Assembly: GCA_014651175.1 (NCBI GenBank)
Contig: BMWJ01000002.1
Span: 310,001 to 374,000 of the forward strand
From: Streptomyces clavifer
GTDB taxonomy: Bacteria; Actinomycetota; Actinomycetes; Streptomycetales; Streptomycetaceae
Direction: 5' to 3'
Length of the DNA: 64,000 nucleotides
The position numbers were made by a program, and so were the translations under genes. Position 1 is the stretch's first letter, and each line of letters opens with the position of its first letter. The notes beneath the pieces are model-generated. The model had not been told where the DNA came from and ran no database searches. It saw only the letters and a program-made list of their open reading frames with translations. Below, one piece after another: positions 54,536-62,526 of this stretch.

Positions 54536-55212
54536 GCCTGAAGGTGCTGGTCGTCGACGACCAGGGCATCGTACGGGCGGGATTCGCCGCCGTGATCGAC
54601 GCCGAAGATGACCTGACCGTCGTTGGCGAGGCCGCCGACGGCGCCACCGCGGTACAGCTCGCCCAGGAACTGGCGCCCGATGTCGTCCTCATGGACGTGC
54701 GCATGCCTCACCTGGACGGCATAGCCGCCACCCGCATCATCACCGGCCACGAGAACCCGCCCCGCGTCCTCGTCCTGACCACCTTCGACCTCGACGCATA
54801 CGTCTTCGAGGCCCTTCGCGCCGGCGCCTCAGGCTTCCTCCTCAAAGACGTACACCCCCACAAACTGCTCCAGGGCATCCGGGAGGTCGCAAACGGCGAA
54901 AGCGTCCTCGCCCCCTCCGCGACACGCCACCTCATCGGTCACTACGCACCCCGATCACCCAACGCCGCCCCCACACGCAGCACTCCCGGACTGGACAGCC
55001 TCACCGCCAGTCAGCGGCGAGTCCTCACCCTCGTCGCAGCCGGACACACCAACGCCGAGATCGCGGAGGAACTCAGCATCGCCGTGGGCACAGTGAAATC
55101 CCACGTCACAGCGCTGCTCCGCAAGCTCAACCTGCGCGACCGCGTGCAGGCGACCATCCTCGCCTACGACCTCGGCCTCGCCACCCCGAACCCACCCGGC
55201 ACCCACCTCTGA
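54532..55212 (+). CDS. LuxR/NarL-type response regulator
   Basis: 226 residues, overlapping the kinase by ATGA. The receiver domain has VVDDQGIVRAGF at the start, the phospho-acceptor Asp in VLMDVRMPHLDG, and the conserved Lys in LLKDVHPHKLL. The C-terminal HTH is LTASQRRVLTLVAAGHTNAEIAEELSIAVGTVKSHVTALLRKLNLRDR, typical GerE. It should act with the adjacent kinase. The likely targets, by proximity, are the small membrane proteins and the subtilase; unproven. Confidence 0.92.
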   Translation: MSLKVLVVDDQGIVRAGFAAVIDAEDDLTVVGEAADGATAVQLAQELAPDVVLMDVRMPHLDGIAATRIITGHENPPRVLVLTTFDLDAYVFEALRAGASGFLLKDVHPHKLLQGIREVANGESVLAPSATRHLIGHYAPRSPNAAPTRSTPGLDSLTASQRRVLTLVAAGHTNAEIAEELSIAVGTVKSHVTALLRKLNLRDRVQATILAYDLGLATPNPPGTHL

Positions 55213-55268
55213 CCACTCAGAACCCACCAGCAGAACCCGCCACAACCATCGACCGAGGATTCACCACC

Positions 55269-55592
55269 ATGCCTGCCCCCGGCGCCAACCCCGCAAGATC
55301 AATCCTCCGCCGCCTGTACAACAACCTCGGCCCGATCGGGCTCGGCTACCTCGCTGTCTCTACCGCCCTGTTCGTGTGGGCATGGGTGGTGAGCATCCAG
55401 GACCGCCCGGACGCGTCCATGGCCATGGTCATACCGTTCCTCGCCACCGCCCCCGTCAGCTTCCTCTTCCTCATGCTGCAGACCAACACCCTCGTATTCG
55501 TCACCGCCATCGGCGTCGGAGCAGCCGTCAACGCCACGATCATCGGCTGGTGCACCCGAAAACTGCGCCAAGGCGGAGGCCCAGCGGACTAG
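55269..55592 (+). CDS. SCO4225-type small membrane protein, copy 2
   Basis: 107 residues starting 56 bases after the response regulator. Helices LGYLAVSTALFVWAWVV, MVIPFLATAPVSFLFLML and VTAIGVGAAVNATIIGW parallel copy 1 (51525), with FLATAPVSFLF against LTAPTSFLF as the best-conserved patch. Both are preceded by a basic N-terminus with LLRxL/ILRRL. Same orientation as the two-component genes. Function unknown. Confidence 0.75.
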   Translation: MPAPGANPARSILRRLYNNLGPIGLGYLAVSTALFVWAWVVSIQDRPDASMAMVIPFLATAPVSFLFLMLQTNTLVFVTAIGVGAAVNATIIGWCTRKLRQGGGPAD

Positions 55593-55740
55593 AGAACACT
55601 GATCGCCTTGGTCACCTGCGTCGCTTTGGCATCGTGCCCGCTGGTCGGTGCAGCAGGCGGGAGATCCCTTGTCGAGATCCCGCACGCTCGGGGGCTTGAG
55701 TTTCCTTCTCTCAGGGGGCCAGCACCTGTGTCGGCGGAGA

Positions 55741-56000
55741 CCCAAGGACGAGGCGTGCGACGGCGACGAATACGCCTGGCGTGAGATGCGGCGCCGACAG
55801 TCCTCGGCCAGGATCTGCGTCGAGCACACCAACGCCGAGCTCCGCCAATGGGCTCCCTTGCGGCGTTCACCGGACGCCGCGACGACTACGCCGACACCCA
55901 CCTCGCGATCGGCGGACTGGTTTCCGACCGATCCGCGCAGCGGGTAACCCGCCGCCGGGCGAGCACCGAACTGGTCCACGCCCGGGACAGCGCCTGCTGA
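55741..56000 (+). pseudogene. IS-type transposase relic (C-terminal part, frameshifted)
   Basis: In one frame: EYAWREMRRRQSSARICVEHTNAELRQW; then after a one-base loss near 55866 the next frame continues FTGRRDDYADTHLAIGGLVSDRSAQR up to a TGA at 55998. VEHTNAELRQW, TGRR and THLAIGGLVSDR are the end of DDE transposases of IS4/IS5-like elements (the EHxNAxLK-type region). Neither terminal repeats nor the catalytic N-terminal part was found. An old IS remnant between the two-component system and the MerR gene. Confidence 0.65.
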
Positions 56001-56390
56001 TCACCCGCCAACCGACGCACCAGACCAGCACGCCCGAACCTCAATTTTCCCCGAGGTCGTTACTCCAGCTCCACAGCCACTGCCATTTGCTGAGCGGACT
56101 CGGCGGGCGACGTCCTTCGGCTACACGGGCTGGGCTTGGTCCAGGTCGTGCAGCCGGCAACGGGCGAGCGCGGTGATCTCATGGTGGTCACGGAGCACGC
56201 CGACATCCTCTGCGGAAGTTCTCCGGCCTCCCGGTCCGCGCGCCTGCCGGCGTACGCGGTCTCAGGCATCCGCTGGGTGAGGGCATCGGCAACTTTTACG
56301 TCCTGCTCGACTCCGGCGTCACCACCGACTCCTCCCGCTGAGGTTTGCAGGTACGAGCTGTGTGATGCCTTCATGGGTCTCGGCGCTTGA

Positions 56391-56409
56391 CCTTGCAGTG
56401 GCTGCAAGG
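56391..56409. promoter_or_regulatory. perfect MerR-type operator
   Basis: CCTTGCAG-TGG-CTGCAAGG is a perfect 8-bp inverted repeat ending 14 bases before the regulator start at 56424. TTGACC at 56388 could be its -35. Such symmetrical elements are the normal binding sites of MerR proteins on their own promoters. Confidence 0.6.
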
Positions 56410-56423
56410 CCGAACATGACGAC

Positions 56424-57266
56424 ATGTTGTCGATCAGCGATTTCAGCGAGATGTGCGACCTGCCGCCCCAAACGCTGCGGTACTACCACTCGGAGGGTCT
56501 GCTCGTCCCAGCCGGCGTCGATGAGCGAACCGGCTATCGCTCGTACACTTTTGAACAAGTCGAGCAGGCAATGCTGATCGCTGTTCTGCGCGGTACGGGC
56601 ATGAGCGTGAAGCGCGTCCGTAGTGCCCTGGACGAGCCGGAGGCAGCCCCAGCCCTGCTGCAGCAGCACACAGCAGAGCTTCAGCGCGAGCGGCGGACCC
56701 AGGATGAGGCGATCAGCAACGCGCGTGCGTTCTTCACCTCGGCCCCGGAGGTACGCCTGCAGCACGTGGCGGAGGGCACCGTGGTGTCGAAGGTCGTGCC
56801 CGGTCCTCCCATACGGGCCAGAGGGTATGACTGGGAGGCAGTCGATGCAGCCTCTACCGCAGCCGTGCAGGACCTTGTTCGGGTCGTTGAGTCGCGTGGA
56901 GGCGTGGTGTCGGGGCCTCCGTGGCGAACCTTGGCCGCTGAAACCTCACAGCAGCACAGCCAGGTCATCACCCATGAGGGGCCACACTGGTTGGTGAAGG
57001 TGCCCATCACGGCAGATGACGAAGTGCTGACCAATCTGCCATGCGACGTTGAGGTGCAGAGATTCGAGGCCCGCGACGAACTGTCGATCTTCATACCGGG
57101 CAAGAACACGACGGCCAAGCACGCCACTGCGATCTCGCGACTGATCATGTACCCCCTGGACGCCGCTCACATCGACATGGCCCGCATGCGCCATGTGCTG
57201 CACGACGCCGGTGTCGAAACCTGCGCAGCGATCCGCAAGCTCGATGAGGGGAACGGGGACGGATAA
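56424..57266 (+). CDS. MerR family regulator with effector-binding domain
   Basis: 280 residues. MLSISDFSEMCDLPPQTLRYYHSEGLLVPAGVDERTGYRSY is the MerR HTH; the next helix carries the dimer coil (LLQQHTAELQRERRTQDEAIS); the C-terminal 140 residues are a GyrI-like ligand domain. The perfect palindrome just upstream suggests autoregulation. No dependent gene lies beside it: what should be the target region is a degenerate stretch on both sides. The ligand is unknown, but related proteins bind hydrophobic cations. Confidence 0.85.
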   Translation: MLSISDFSEMCDLPPQTLRYYHSEGLLVPAGVDERTGYRSYTFEQVEQAMLIAVLRGTGMSVKRVRSALDEPEAAPALLQQHTAELQRERRTQDEAISNARAFFTSAPEVRLQHVAEGTVVSKVVPGPPIRARGYDWEAVDAASTAAVQDLVRVVESRGGVVSGPPWRTLAAETSQQHSQVITHEGPHWLVKVPITADDEVLTNLPCDVEVQRFEARDELSIFIPGKNTTAKHATAISRLIMYPLDAAHIDMARMRHVLHDAGVETCAAIRKLDEGNGDG

Positions 57267-57986
57267 CCCCGCTCCTCTCTACCTCCTTGTACCGCAGACT
57301 CGCCTGACTGGCAGGCAACTGTCTCCCGCTGGTCGTCCGCAATCCGTGTGCCGGGTTCGGGGTGCAGGGAGGACGCGCCAGCACATTCGGCACGGGCGCG
57401 GTGCAGCGCGGCGGCCTCGGTCGCCGCGGCCTGGCGGCCGCGCTGGACGCGGGGTTGCTCGATCGGGCGGCGCATTGTCACGGATGACGTCGAACCCGGG
57501 GAGCGCCCAGCGCAAGAGCTCCCGGATCGCCCTGGCCTGCCGCTCCGCTGCCTCCGCGATGCACACGTCCGCACGGGACGGCGGCGCGCCCAAGCGGTAC
57601 GCCTCGATCGCACGCCGGTGCCCGTCCGGCGGTGGCCGGCGATCTACAGCTGGCGGTGGCGATCCTCCTGCGCTGGTTCAGCCCGGATAGGTGGGAGCGG
57701 TTCGCCACGAAGCGCGAGGGCGTCTACGGGTCTGTGCTGCGGCGACCGGACTGGACACCCGTCGAAGAGGCGGCCTACGCCCGCCAAGACTGCCCGGCCC
57801 TGCGACCCCTTCTGGCTGATGCCGTCTCTGCTGTGCCGGATCCTGGCGACCGCCGGCGCCGGACCGGTCACCGGCACCGACACCTGGACCAGCGGCAGGG
57901 CCTCCGTCTGGAGACAACGGACGGGCCGCCCTGCTCCGGCCTCGTCCGACTCCTGACGCAGGGGCCCTGCGGACTGGGACATCTAG
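57267..57986. other. 720-bp gap with unidentified debris
   Basis: No intact gene. Reading the minus strand, a protein-like stretch (HRRAIEAYRLGAPPSR ... ARAIRELLRWALPGFDVI) in one frame and RRPIEQPRVQRGRQAAATEA in the next suggests a frameshifted small gene between about 57,300 and 57,650; identity unknown. The right half shows only shadow-like frames. Confidence 0.25.
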
Positions 57987-58586
57987 TCAGTCGAGGGCAT
58001 GGGTGCGGCAGGTCTGCAGGATTTCGTCGGACAGTTCGGGTTGGGTGCGGCGCACCGCCCGGGCGAGCACCATCGCGCCGACGAGCTGGCTGAGTAGAAG
58101 CACTGCTCGGTCTCGCGCCTGCTGCGGGGTTGTCTCGTGGTCATGCTCGCGGGCGAACTCTCCGGCGAATCCGGCGAGATATCCCTCCACGCCGACTGCA
58201 TACGGGCGCTGGATGGAGTCGTCGTGCCGCCCGGCATCAATGACAAGGGAGGCGGATGGGCAGCCGCCGTCCGGGGCGTCGCGGTGGGCGGCGGAGAGGT
58301 AGTCGTCCACCACTCGCTCCAACGGTGAGCTTGCGGCATTGTCCCGCTCGGCGACAGCCTGCTCCAGGTGCCCCAGAGACGCTGCGAACGAGGCGCTGCA
58401 CACCTCGGCGGCCAGTTCACCCTTGGACGCGAAGTGGTTGTAGAAGCCGCCGTGGGTCAGGCCCGCCTCCTTCATCAGTTCGGTGATCCCGACGGCGTCA
58501 ATGCCCTGCGCGCGAAACATGCGCCCGGCTGCATCGACGATGTTCTGCCGGTTCCTGGCCTTGTCTTCCTTGGTGATCCGCGGCAT
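57987..58586 (-). CDS. TetR family regulator
   Basis: 199 residues from an ATG at 58586 with GGGAGGG upstream; the longer open frame is unlikely. HTH: RQNIVDAAGRMFRAQGIDAVGITELMKEAGLTHGGFYNHFASKGEL, close to regulators of redox and quinone genes (AcrR/YxaF-like). It is divergent from the quinone oxidoreductase cluster and has an AT-rich palindrome (58645-58664) in its own promoter, next to a perfect TATAAT -10 (58639-58644 on the minus strand). It is probably an autorepressor and controls the redox operon. Confidence 0.87.
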   Translation of the reverse strand: MPRITKEDKARNRQNIVDAAGRMFRAQGIDAVGITELMKEAGLTHGGFYNHFASKGELAAEVCSASFAASLGHLEQAVAERDNAASSPLERVVDDYLSAAHRDAPDGGCPSASLVIDAGRHDDSIQRPYAVGVEGYLAGFAGEFAREHDHETTPQQARDRAVLLLSQLVGAMVLARAVRRTQPELSDEILQTCRTHALD

Positions 58587-58644
58587 GACTGCCCTCCCGC
58601 ATCGACTGCATTTGACCTTTTCAAGGTTACCTCTCATCATTATA

Positions 58645-58664
58645 TTAATGTTGATCATCATTAA
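58645..58664. promoter_or_regulatory. AT-rich TetR operator
   Basis: TTAATGTTGATCATCATTAA is an 18/20 palindrome centred on TGATCA, about 65% A/T within high-GC DNA. It touches the TATAAT of the divergent regulator and ends 17 bases before the ATG of the quinone oxidoreductase gene. Confidence 0.6.
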
Positions 58665-58681
58665 AAAGTGGTGGAGGAGTC

Positions 58682-59713
58682 ATGCGCACTGTCGTGCACA
58701 CCCGGCCCGGAGAACCCGCGCAGGTACTCACGTTGAGGGAGGAGCCGGATCGGCCCTGTCCCGGTACCGGGCAGGTTCTGGTCCGCATGCTGGTCCGGCC
58801 CGTTCATCCGGGCGACCTGGTCGGCGTGGAGGGCCCGCAGGAGGTGCAGGAACAGAACGCGGAGCCCCGAACGCCCGGAGCGGAGGGGATGGGCGTCATC
58901 GAGAGTGTCGGGGCAGATGTGCACTCGCTGCGTCCCGGTCAGCGCGTGGCAGTCTTCCCGGCGCCGGGATCGTGGGCCGACTTCATCGTGGTGCCATCCG
59001 GTCTGGCCGTGCCGGTGCCGGTCGAGGTCAGCGATGAAACCGCAGCCCTGATGCTGGTCAATCCGCTGACGCTGCTCATGCTGCACCGCGCGGTAGACGA
59101 TGCCCTGCGAGGGAGCAAGGGCCCCGTCCTGCAGACGGCCGCCGGCTCCTCCATCGGCCGGCTCATCAGCATGGCCGCTGTCCGGCACGACCTCCAGCTG
59201 ATCAACCTCGTGCGCAGCGCATCCGGTGCCCAGCGGATGCGGTTGCTGCACCCCACGCTGCCCGTGATCGCCACCTGCGACGACGACTGGCAAGAGCAGG
59301 TCCGTCACCTGACCGGCGGCCACGGCGCCGAGGTCGTTCTCGACTGCGTCGGCGGTGCCATGACCCAGGACCTCGCCGAGCTGCTCGCCGACGGCGGCAC
59401 CCTGATCTCCTACGGACAGTTGGGGGCCGGCACCACAGCACTGGAGGAGCTGGCACTCGTGCAGCGGGCACTGACGGTGCGGGGGGTGACGGTGTTGCAC
59501 TGGATGGACCGCACCCCTGAGGAGCGGGCACAGGACATAGCCTTCGCCCTGGACCTGGCGCGGAGCAGCCCGGATCTGTTCGAGGTCGCGGCCGACTACG
59601 ACCTCGCCGATTTCAAGGCGGCAATCGAACACGCCCGCCGCCCGGGCAAGAGCGGCACTGTCCTGATCACCTCACCGCGGGCCACCGGCCCTGAGCACGG
59701 GGCAGCCCTATGA
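58682..59713 (+). CDS. zinc-independent quinone/alkenal oxidoreductase (MDR superfamily)
   Basis: 343 residues from an ATG just after GGAGGAG. The medium-chain reductase layout: GTGQVLVRMLVRPVHPGDL, a GEGAEG-like PGAEGMGVIESVGADV (substrate domain), LVNPLTLLMLHRAVDDA, and the NADPH loop QTAAGSSIGRLISMAA, with no structural-zinc cysteines. It should reduce quinones or alpha,beta-unsaturated carbonyls with NADPH. First gene of a TetR-controlled redox group. Its stop overlaps the next gene (ATGA). Confidence 0.88.
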   Translation: MRTVVHTRPGEPAQVLTLREEPDRPCPGTGQVLVRMLVRPVHPGDLVGVEGPQEVQEQNAEPRTPGAEGMGVIESVGADVHSLRPGQRVAVFPAPGSWADFIVVPSGLAVPVPVEVSDETAALMLVNPLTLLMLHRAVDDALRGSKGPVLQTAAGSSIGRLISMAAVRHDLQLINLVRSASGAQRMRLLHPTLPVIATCDDDWQEQVRHLTGGHGAEVVLDCVGGAMTQDLAELLADGGTLISYGQLGAGTTALEELALVQRALTVRGVTVLHWMDRTPEERAQDIAFALDLARSSPDLFEVAADYDLADFKAAIEHARRPGKSGTVLITSPRATGPEHGAAL

Positions 59714-60312
59714 GGATCGGAATGCTCGGAGCCGGGACAATCGCTCAAGCCATCGCCCGGCACGCCATCCGTCACGGCCATGAGGTCGTACTCAGCAACA
59801 GCCGGGGGCCCGCGTCCCTGGCCCCGCTGGTGCAGGACCTCGGCCCTCTCGCCGCAGCCGGAACTCCCGCAGAGGCCGCTGCCGCAGACCTCGTCGTGCT
59901 CGCGGTCAACTGGCCGCAGATCCCCGACGCTGTCGCCGAGCTCCCACGCCTGAACGGGACCGTCGTCATCGACACCACCAACCAGTTCGCCTCGCCTCCC
60001 CCGAACCCGAAGATCGCGGATCTGGGCGATCTCACCGGAAGTGAATACGTGGCCTCGTTGCTTCCCGGCGCGCGCGTGGTCAAGGCCTTCAACGCCCTCT
60101 ACGCCCAGTTCATCGCACCCGACCCCCGCCACGAGGCCGGCCGACAGGTGCTCTTCCTCGCCGGCGACGACGCCGACGCCAAAAACACCGTGAAACGCCT
60201 GACCGCCCAGTTCGGCTTCGCGCCCGTCGACCTCGGAACACTGCACGCGGGAGGGCGCCTCATCCAGCTCGACGGCCCTCTCTCCGCCCTGCACGCCCTC
60301 AAGCAGGACTGA
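59710..60312 (+). CDS. NADPH-dependent F420 reductase-type oxidoreductase
   Basis: 200 residues, ATGA overlap with the preceding reductase. MRIGMLGAGTIAQAIARHAIRHGHEVVLSNS is the NADP-binding Rossmann start; DTTNQFASPPPNPK and VKAFNALYAQFIAP match the F420-dependent NADP reductase-like family (also used by some FMN/NADH enzymes). It probably transfers hydride between NADPH and a deazaflavin or other small carrier. In context it may feed the oxidoreductases on either side. Confidence 0.82.
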   Translation: MRIGMLGAGTIAQAIARHAIRHGHEVVLSNSRGPASLAPLVQDLGPLAAAGTPAEAAAADLVVLAVNWPQIPDAVAELPRLNGTVVIDTTNQFASPPPNPKIADLGDLTGSEYVASLLPGARVVKAFNALYAQFIAPDPRHEAGRQVLFLAGDDADAKNTVKRLTAQFGFAPVDLGTLHAGGRLIQLDGPLSALHALKQD

Positions 60313-60375
60313 TTCCACCCACCTGCCCGTGCCCCTCACGTCCATGACGGCACTCGCTCCACGAAAGAGATCCCC

Positions 60376-61488
60376 ATGTCCGACCAGACCGCGACACCTG
60401 GCATCCAGCCTCTCCTGCAGCCCGTTCGACTGGGCGGCCTCGAGCTGCCCAACCGCGTCGTCATGGCCCCCATGACGCGCTCCCGTTCCGACAACGAGGA
60501 ACTGACCCCCACCACCCTGCACGCCACCTACTACACACAGCGCGCCAGTGCCGGCCTGATCATCAGCGAAGGCACCTGGGTCAGCCCGGACGCGATCGGC
60601 TTCGTCAACGTCCCCGGCATATACACCGACGCGCAGACCGCCCGCTGGGCCGAGGTCACCGCCGCCGTGCACGGCGCGGACGGCCAGATCATCTCGCAGC
60701 TCGGCCATGTCGGCGCTATCTCCCACCCGGATCATCTCGGCGGCCGGCTCCCCGCAGGGCCTTCGGCGATCAACCCCCACGAGACGTCCTTCACCCCCGA
60801 CGGCCCGAAGGGCACCCTCACTCCTCGCGCCTTGACCGCCGCAGAGATCGCCACCACGATCAGCGCCTACCGGCAGGCCGCCGCCAACGCCCTGCGCGCC
60901 GGTTTCGACGGCCTGGAGATCCACGCGCAGGGGTCCCACCTCGTGGCCCAGTTCCTCAACCCCCGACTCAACTACCGCACCGACGCCTACGGCGGCAGCA
61001 GTGAGAAGCGGGCCCAATTCCTCCTCGACGTCGTGGATGCCGTCAGCAGCGTGTGGGACAGCAACCGCATCGGCGTCAAACTGTCCCCCTACTGGAACGG
61101 CGGACCTTCCTTCACCGCGGATGCCGAGGCGCTGGCCGACTACGACCAGCTCCTCAAGCGACTCAACGACAGCAACCTGGCATACCTCCACCTCGTCGGC
61201 CCCGCATCCGACACAGCCGCAGAGGACACCTTCACGGCCTTCACCCGTTACCGCGCCCATTACCGCGGAGCCGTCATCGCCAACCTCGGCTTCACCCAGG
61301 CCACCGGCAACGAACTACTCGAACGCCAACTGGCCGACGCGGTTGCCTTCGGCGCCCCCTTCATCGCCAACCCAGACCTCGTCGATCGGTTCACCCACGG
61401 TCATCCTCTCGCCGCCGGCAACCGCGACACGTACTACGCAGGTGGCACGCAGGGGTACACGGACTACCCCGCCATGACCGGCCCCTGA
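60376..61488 (+). CDS. Old Yellow Enzyme family flavin oxidoreductase with atypical active site
   Basis: 370 residues from an ATG at 60376. Fold and FMN features are standard: RVVMAPMTRSRS, YYTQRASAGLIISEGTWVSP, FNxR-like LNYRTDAYGGSSEKRAQFLLDVVDAV and the C-terminal AVAFGAPFIANPDLVDRF. The active site is not standard. QLWH-x-GR becomes QLGHVGA, and the H-x-x-N-x-Y (HGANGYL) segment reads HAQGSHL, so the Asn and the Tyr proton donor of the family are Gly and His. The enzyme may not reduce ordinary enones. Third gene of the TetR-controlled redox cluster, 63 bases after the previous one. Confidence 0.85.
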   Translation: MSDQTATPGIQPLLQPVRLGGLELPNRVVMAPMTRSRSDNEELTPTTLHATYYTQRASAGLIISEGTWVSPDAIGFVNVPGIYTDAQTARWAEVTAAVHGADGQIISQLGHVGAISHPDHLGGRLPAGPSAINPHETSFTPDGPKGTLTPRALTAAEIATTISAYRQAAANALRAGFDGLEIHAQGSHLVAQFLNPRLNYRTDAYGGSSEKRAQFLLDVVDAVSSVWDSNRIGVKLSPYWNGGPSFTADAEALADYDQLLKRLNDSNLAYLHLVGPASDTAAEDTFTAFTRYRAHYRGAVIANLGFTQATGNELLERQLADAVAFGAPFIANPDLVDRFTHGHPLAAGNRDTYYAGGTQGYTDYPAMTGP

Positions 61489-61520
61489 GGGCTGTGTAAC
61501 CAGCGGCTTCACTCCGGCGC

Positions 61521-61973
61521 ATGCTGCGGCGCAAGCTCAAACGACCGATCCGGGACGGCAAGGCTGAGGCCAAGCCTTGACAGCAGGCAGCAGGCATCAG
61601 GCATCAGGCATCAGGCATCAGGCATCAGGCCGAGTCCAAGCTCCCCGCCGTCGTCACCGTCCCGGGCGGCACCATCGAGGTGAATGCGAGCACCTTCGGG
61701 CTCAAGCGCTGCCACTGTGTCACCGGCGAGGGGACCGAGCGGCAGCTCGACCCGGACTCCCGCTCCGCCGAGGGGTGCGCGCACCTCCACCGCGCGCACC
61801 CCTCGCTAAGCCGCTGGCTCGGAGGCGTGCCCATGATCGTGCTGCTGGTCTCCCTGGCCGTCCTGACCATGCAGCTCGCCGAGCAGGTCACCGACTGCCC
61901 GAGGAGGGCCTGTCGCTATAGCCGGCAGGGACGGGCGGTGATGAGCGGGCAGGCACGGTCTCCCTTGCGGTGA
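61521..61973 (+). pseudogene. broken membrane-protein gene containing a 7-bp tandem repeat
   Basis: An ATG at 61521 starts MLRRKLKRPIRDGKAEAKP and stops at a TGA (61578). The same frame then runs on through the repeat and carries a protein-like end: ESKLPAVVTVPGGTIEVN, FGLKRCHCVTGEGTERQLDPDSRSAEG and a membrane helix GVPMIVLLVSLAVLTMQLAEQVT, stopping at 61973. The whole looks like one small membrane-protein gene inactivated by a nonsense change and by repeat expansion. I do not recognise the family. A GTG at 61680 could still start the last 97 residues. Confidence 0.45.
61584..61630. repeat. 7-bp tandem repeat (CAGGCAT)n
   Basis: Five perfect copies of CAGGCAT (61591-61625), one variant copy CAGGCAG before and a partial one after. 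Confidence 0.9.
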
Positions 61974-62235
61974 TCAGGGACTCGACGCCTCATGATCGCC
62001 CGGGAGTCGTGCCTGCATCGGGTCGGTCCCCGTCGATGAACTCCGCACCCACATCAGCCGTCCGTGGGCGGCCCTACGCGGAGTGACCACTGCCCGGTGA
62101 ATTCGTCCAGGCCGATCCGCAACGGCTCCAGCGCATCGGCCTCCTGAACGTCGGCCCGGATGATGCGACCGCTCCCCAGATGCAGCGAAACCCGCAGCTG
62201 GCGGCCTATCGGAGACGGCGAAGGAGTAGGCCCCG

Positions 62236-62526
62236 CAGAAGCTGACGGAGTACCTGTACCAGGTGGCGTCGCTGTACACGTCCCTCTACGACGCGTGCCC
62301 GGTGCTGAAGGCCGAGACGCCATAGCAGGTGGCGAACCGCCTCTTCCTGTTCGAAGTCACGGCCCCCACACTGCACCGGAGCACGGCCCCGCCGGGCATC
62401 CGGACGCCCGAGTGGCTCTGTGCGCCTTCAGAGACTCACTCGGCCCGTCCCCCGCAAGAGGGGAAGGGGCCGCGCGAGTGTGCGGTCGTCGGTCGGCTCA
62501 GCAGAGATGCGAGAACTGATGGGTGA
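62236..62526 (+). pseudogene. fragment of arginyl-tRNA synthetase (C-terminal end)
   Basis: The frame reads KLTEYLYQVASLYTSLYDACPVLK, then a TAG (62323), then QVANRLFLFEVTA, TLHR and GIRTPEWL: the last 60-70 residues of a class I arginine-tRNA ligase (typical end: acyl helix with SFYEACPVL, then LCDLTARTL and LGI-x-TPE). The rest of the gene is missing and an internal stop is present, so it is a relic brought in or left behind by recombination. The frame runs on to a stop at 62526, past the end of the peptidoglycan-binding gene. Confidence 0.7.

Larger units (their letters stand above)
55593..56423. other. degenerate region between copy 2 and merR
   Basis: 831 bases. Beyond the transposase relic (55741-56000), no intact gene is visible. 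The right 150 bases hold the MerR operator/promoter. A frame ending IGNFYVLLDSGVTTDSSR near 56340 looks like the tail of a broken gene I cannot name. Confidence 0.4.

Noticed and set aside
57632-58093. 153-residue plus-strand frame in the 57-58 kb gap
   Set aside because: No recognisable domain, no ribosome site, and the last part overlaps the TetR gene.
61584-61630. Phase-variation switch
   Set aside because: A stop codon before the repeat ends translation whatever the copy number, and no promoter is evident.
61584-61630. CRISPR array
   Set aside because: Units are only 7 bases without spacers.
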